DNA of 7,158 bases, from positions 1 to 7,158 of the forward strand of contig JACQPZ010000141.1 of assembly GCA_016207265.1 (NCBI GenBank). Reading direction: 5' to 3'. Shown here piece by piece: positions 6,854 through 7,158 of this stretch. A program made the position numbers and the translations under genes. Source of the DNA: Candidatus Latescibacterota bacterium (GTDB lineage: Bacteria > Eisenbacteria > RBG-16-71-46 > SZUA-252). Position 1 is the first letter of the stretch. Each line of letters begins with the position of its first letter. Below the pieces are notes generated by a model. The model did no database searches. It was not told the origin of the DNA and saw nothing but the letters and a program-made list of their open reading frames with translations.

Positions 6854-6883
6854 ATTCTCTCTCCCCGGCGGGACGAGGGTCAA
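6854..6883 (-). promoter_or_regulatory. korAB promoter
   Basis: On the minus strand TTGACC (6883-6878) matches the -35 consensus at 5 of 6 positions. After an 18-base spacer comes GAGAAT (6859-6854), with 4 of 6 matches including the key A and T. The predicted start site is about 6847, giving a leader near 55 bases. The -35 sits in CTTGACCC, the same octamer found at the -35 of the divergent nadA promoter. Confidence 0.5.
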
Positions 6884-6898
6884 GGTCCTTTCCCCCAT

Positions 6899-6946
6899 CC
6901 TGCGCAACGGAAGCCCTGCGCAACGGAAGCCCTGCGCAACGGAAGC
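6899..6946. repeat. Three perfect tandem copies of a 16-base repeat between korA and nadA
   Basis: CCTGCGCAACGGAAGC occurs at 6899-6914, 6915-6930 and 6931-6946 without a mismatch or gap. Each unit contains the 6-base palindrome TGCGCA. The array ends 2 bases before the nadA -35 and begins 15 bases upstream of the korA -35, so it lies between the two divergent promoters where an activator would bind. A 16-base period is not a multiple of three, which argues against coding, and is about 1.5 helical turns, so alternate units face opposite sides of the DNA. The function is unknown; a slippage-generated minisatellite is the alternative. Confidence 0.85.
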
Positions 6947-6948
6947 AC

Positions 6949-6978
6949 TTGACCCGAGGTGATTCGCATCTCGATAAT
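6949..6978 (+). promoter_or_regulatory. nadA promoter
   Basis: TTGACC (6949-6954, 5 of 6 consensus matches) and GATAAT (6973-6978, 5 of 6) are separated by 18 bases. Only 8 bases lie between the -10 and the ATG at 6987, so the transcript would have at most 1-3 bases of leader. The -10 is fully enclosed by an inverted repeat. Confidence 0.6.
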
Positions 6979-6982
6979 CGAG
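6970..6982. promoter_or_regulatory. Candidate operator palindrome over the nadA -10
   Basis: CTCGATAATCGAG is a perfect inverted repeat with 6-base arms around a central A, and it contains the whole GATAAT -10 element. A protein bound here would block nadA transcription. NAD synthesis genes are often repressed by NadR, NiaR, NrtR or NadQ-type regulators; I cannot assign this site to any of them from the sequence alone. Confidence 0.45.
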
Positions 6983-6986
6983 GGCT

Positions 6987-7158
6987 ATGGGCACGCGAAC
7001 CGTTCCCGCTCCCTATCTCGATCTCGCGGATGACGCGCTCGCCGACCGCATCCGGGCGGCGAAAGAGGCGCTGGGGAGCCGCGTCGTGGTGCTGGGCCAC
7101 CACTACCAGCGCGACGACGTGATCGAGCACGCCGACGTGACCGGCGACTCCTACAAGC
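6987..7158 (+). CDS. nadA: Quinolinate synthase NadA, N-terminal part
   Basis: The first 57 codons are present and the right window edge cuts the gene. The protein reads VVVLGHHYQRDDVIEHADVTGDSYK from about residue 33, the first-domain signature of quinolinate synthase (consensus near ILGHHYQRDEVI..AD..GDS). The enzyme condenses iminoaspartate with dihydroxyacetone phosphate to quinolinate in the cytosol, the committed step of de novo NAD synthesis, using a [4Fe-4S] cluster. The cluster cysteines are not in the window. The ATG at 6987 is well fixed: an in-frame TAA lies at 6975-6977 and the -10 box ends 8 bases before it. The AGGG at 6981-6984 is too close to the ATG to act as a normal ribosome site. 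It is transcribed divergently from korAB with a 195-base shared control region. Confidence 0.9.
   Translation, partial: MGTRTVPAPYLDLADDALADRIRAAKEALGSRVVVLGHHYQRDDVIEHADVTGDSYK

Noticed and set aside
6826..6870. Plus-strand Rho-independent terminator at the 22-base palindrome
   Set aside because: The following bases are mixed pyrimidines (TTCATTCTCTCTC), not a T-run, and no plus-strand gene ends upstream.
6899..6946. CRISPR array or plasmid-type iterons
   Set aside because: Units are 16 bases with no spacers, only three copies, and no cas or rep gene is nearby; the setting is an ordinary divergent promoter region.
6788..7130. Minus-strand open frames across the korA-nadA control region
   Set aside because: They run through the tandem repeat and antisense to nadA, give repeated low-complexity Arg-rich peptides, and have no supporting start signals.

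Overview
This is a GC-rich bacterial window with tightly packed genes and no mobile elements, RNA genes, CRISPR arrays or gaps over 300 bases. The gene set is an alternative GlmU-like sugar nucleotidyltransferase, an IMP/GMP-type HAD 5'-nucleotidase, a two-subunit 2-oxoacid:ferredoxin oxidoreductase, and a NadA with a GHHYQRD motif. It suggests an uncultivated high-GC lineage near the FCB group or a former deltaproteobacterial phylum (Eisenbacteria-like would fit). That placement is inference from family distribution only.

Layout: (1) bases 1-262, the 3' end of a class III aminotransferase on the + strand; (2) 300-1790, a cN-II-like HAD 5'-nucleotidase on the - strand, convergent with the aminotransferase; (3) a 53-base divergent promoter region; (4) 1844-3151 and 3148-3891, a + strand operon of a GlmU-like nucleotidyltransferase/left-handed beta-helix protein and a rhomboid protease that overlap by 4 bases (GTGA); (5) 3946-4995 and 4992-6791, the - strand operon korA-korB, whose genes also overlap by GTGA; (6) a 195-base divergent control region; (7) from 6987, the start of nadA on the + strand, cut by the window end.

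The genes are mostly central metabolism. KorAB interconverts 2-oxoglutarate (or another 2-oxoacid) plus CoA with acyl-CoA, CO2 and reduced ferredoxin. NadA makes quinolinate for NAD synthesis. The nucleotidase would act on purine nucleotides, and the GlmU-like protein on an activated sugar, probably for the cell envelope.

The most interesting material is non-coding. The korA-nadA control region holds three perfect tandem copies of a 16-base unit between two divergent promoters that share a CTTGACCC core. A 13-base palindrome sits exactly on the nadA -10 element, and a perfect 11-bp stem lies at the predicted 5' end of the korAB mRNA. Separately, both genes leaving the 1791-1843 gap have a TANNNT box exactly 6 bases before ATG, and nadA is nearly the same, so leaderless mRNAs are likely. 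I found no clearly new multi-gene system; the control-region architecture is the best candidate for something undescribed.
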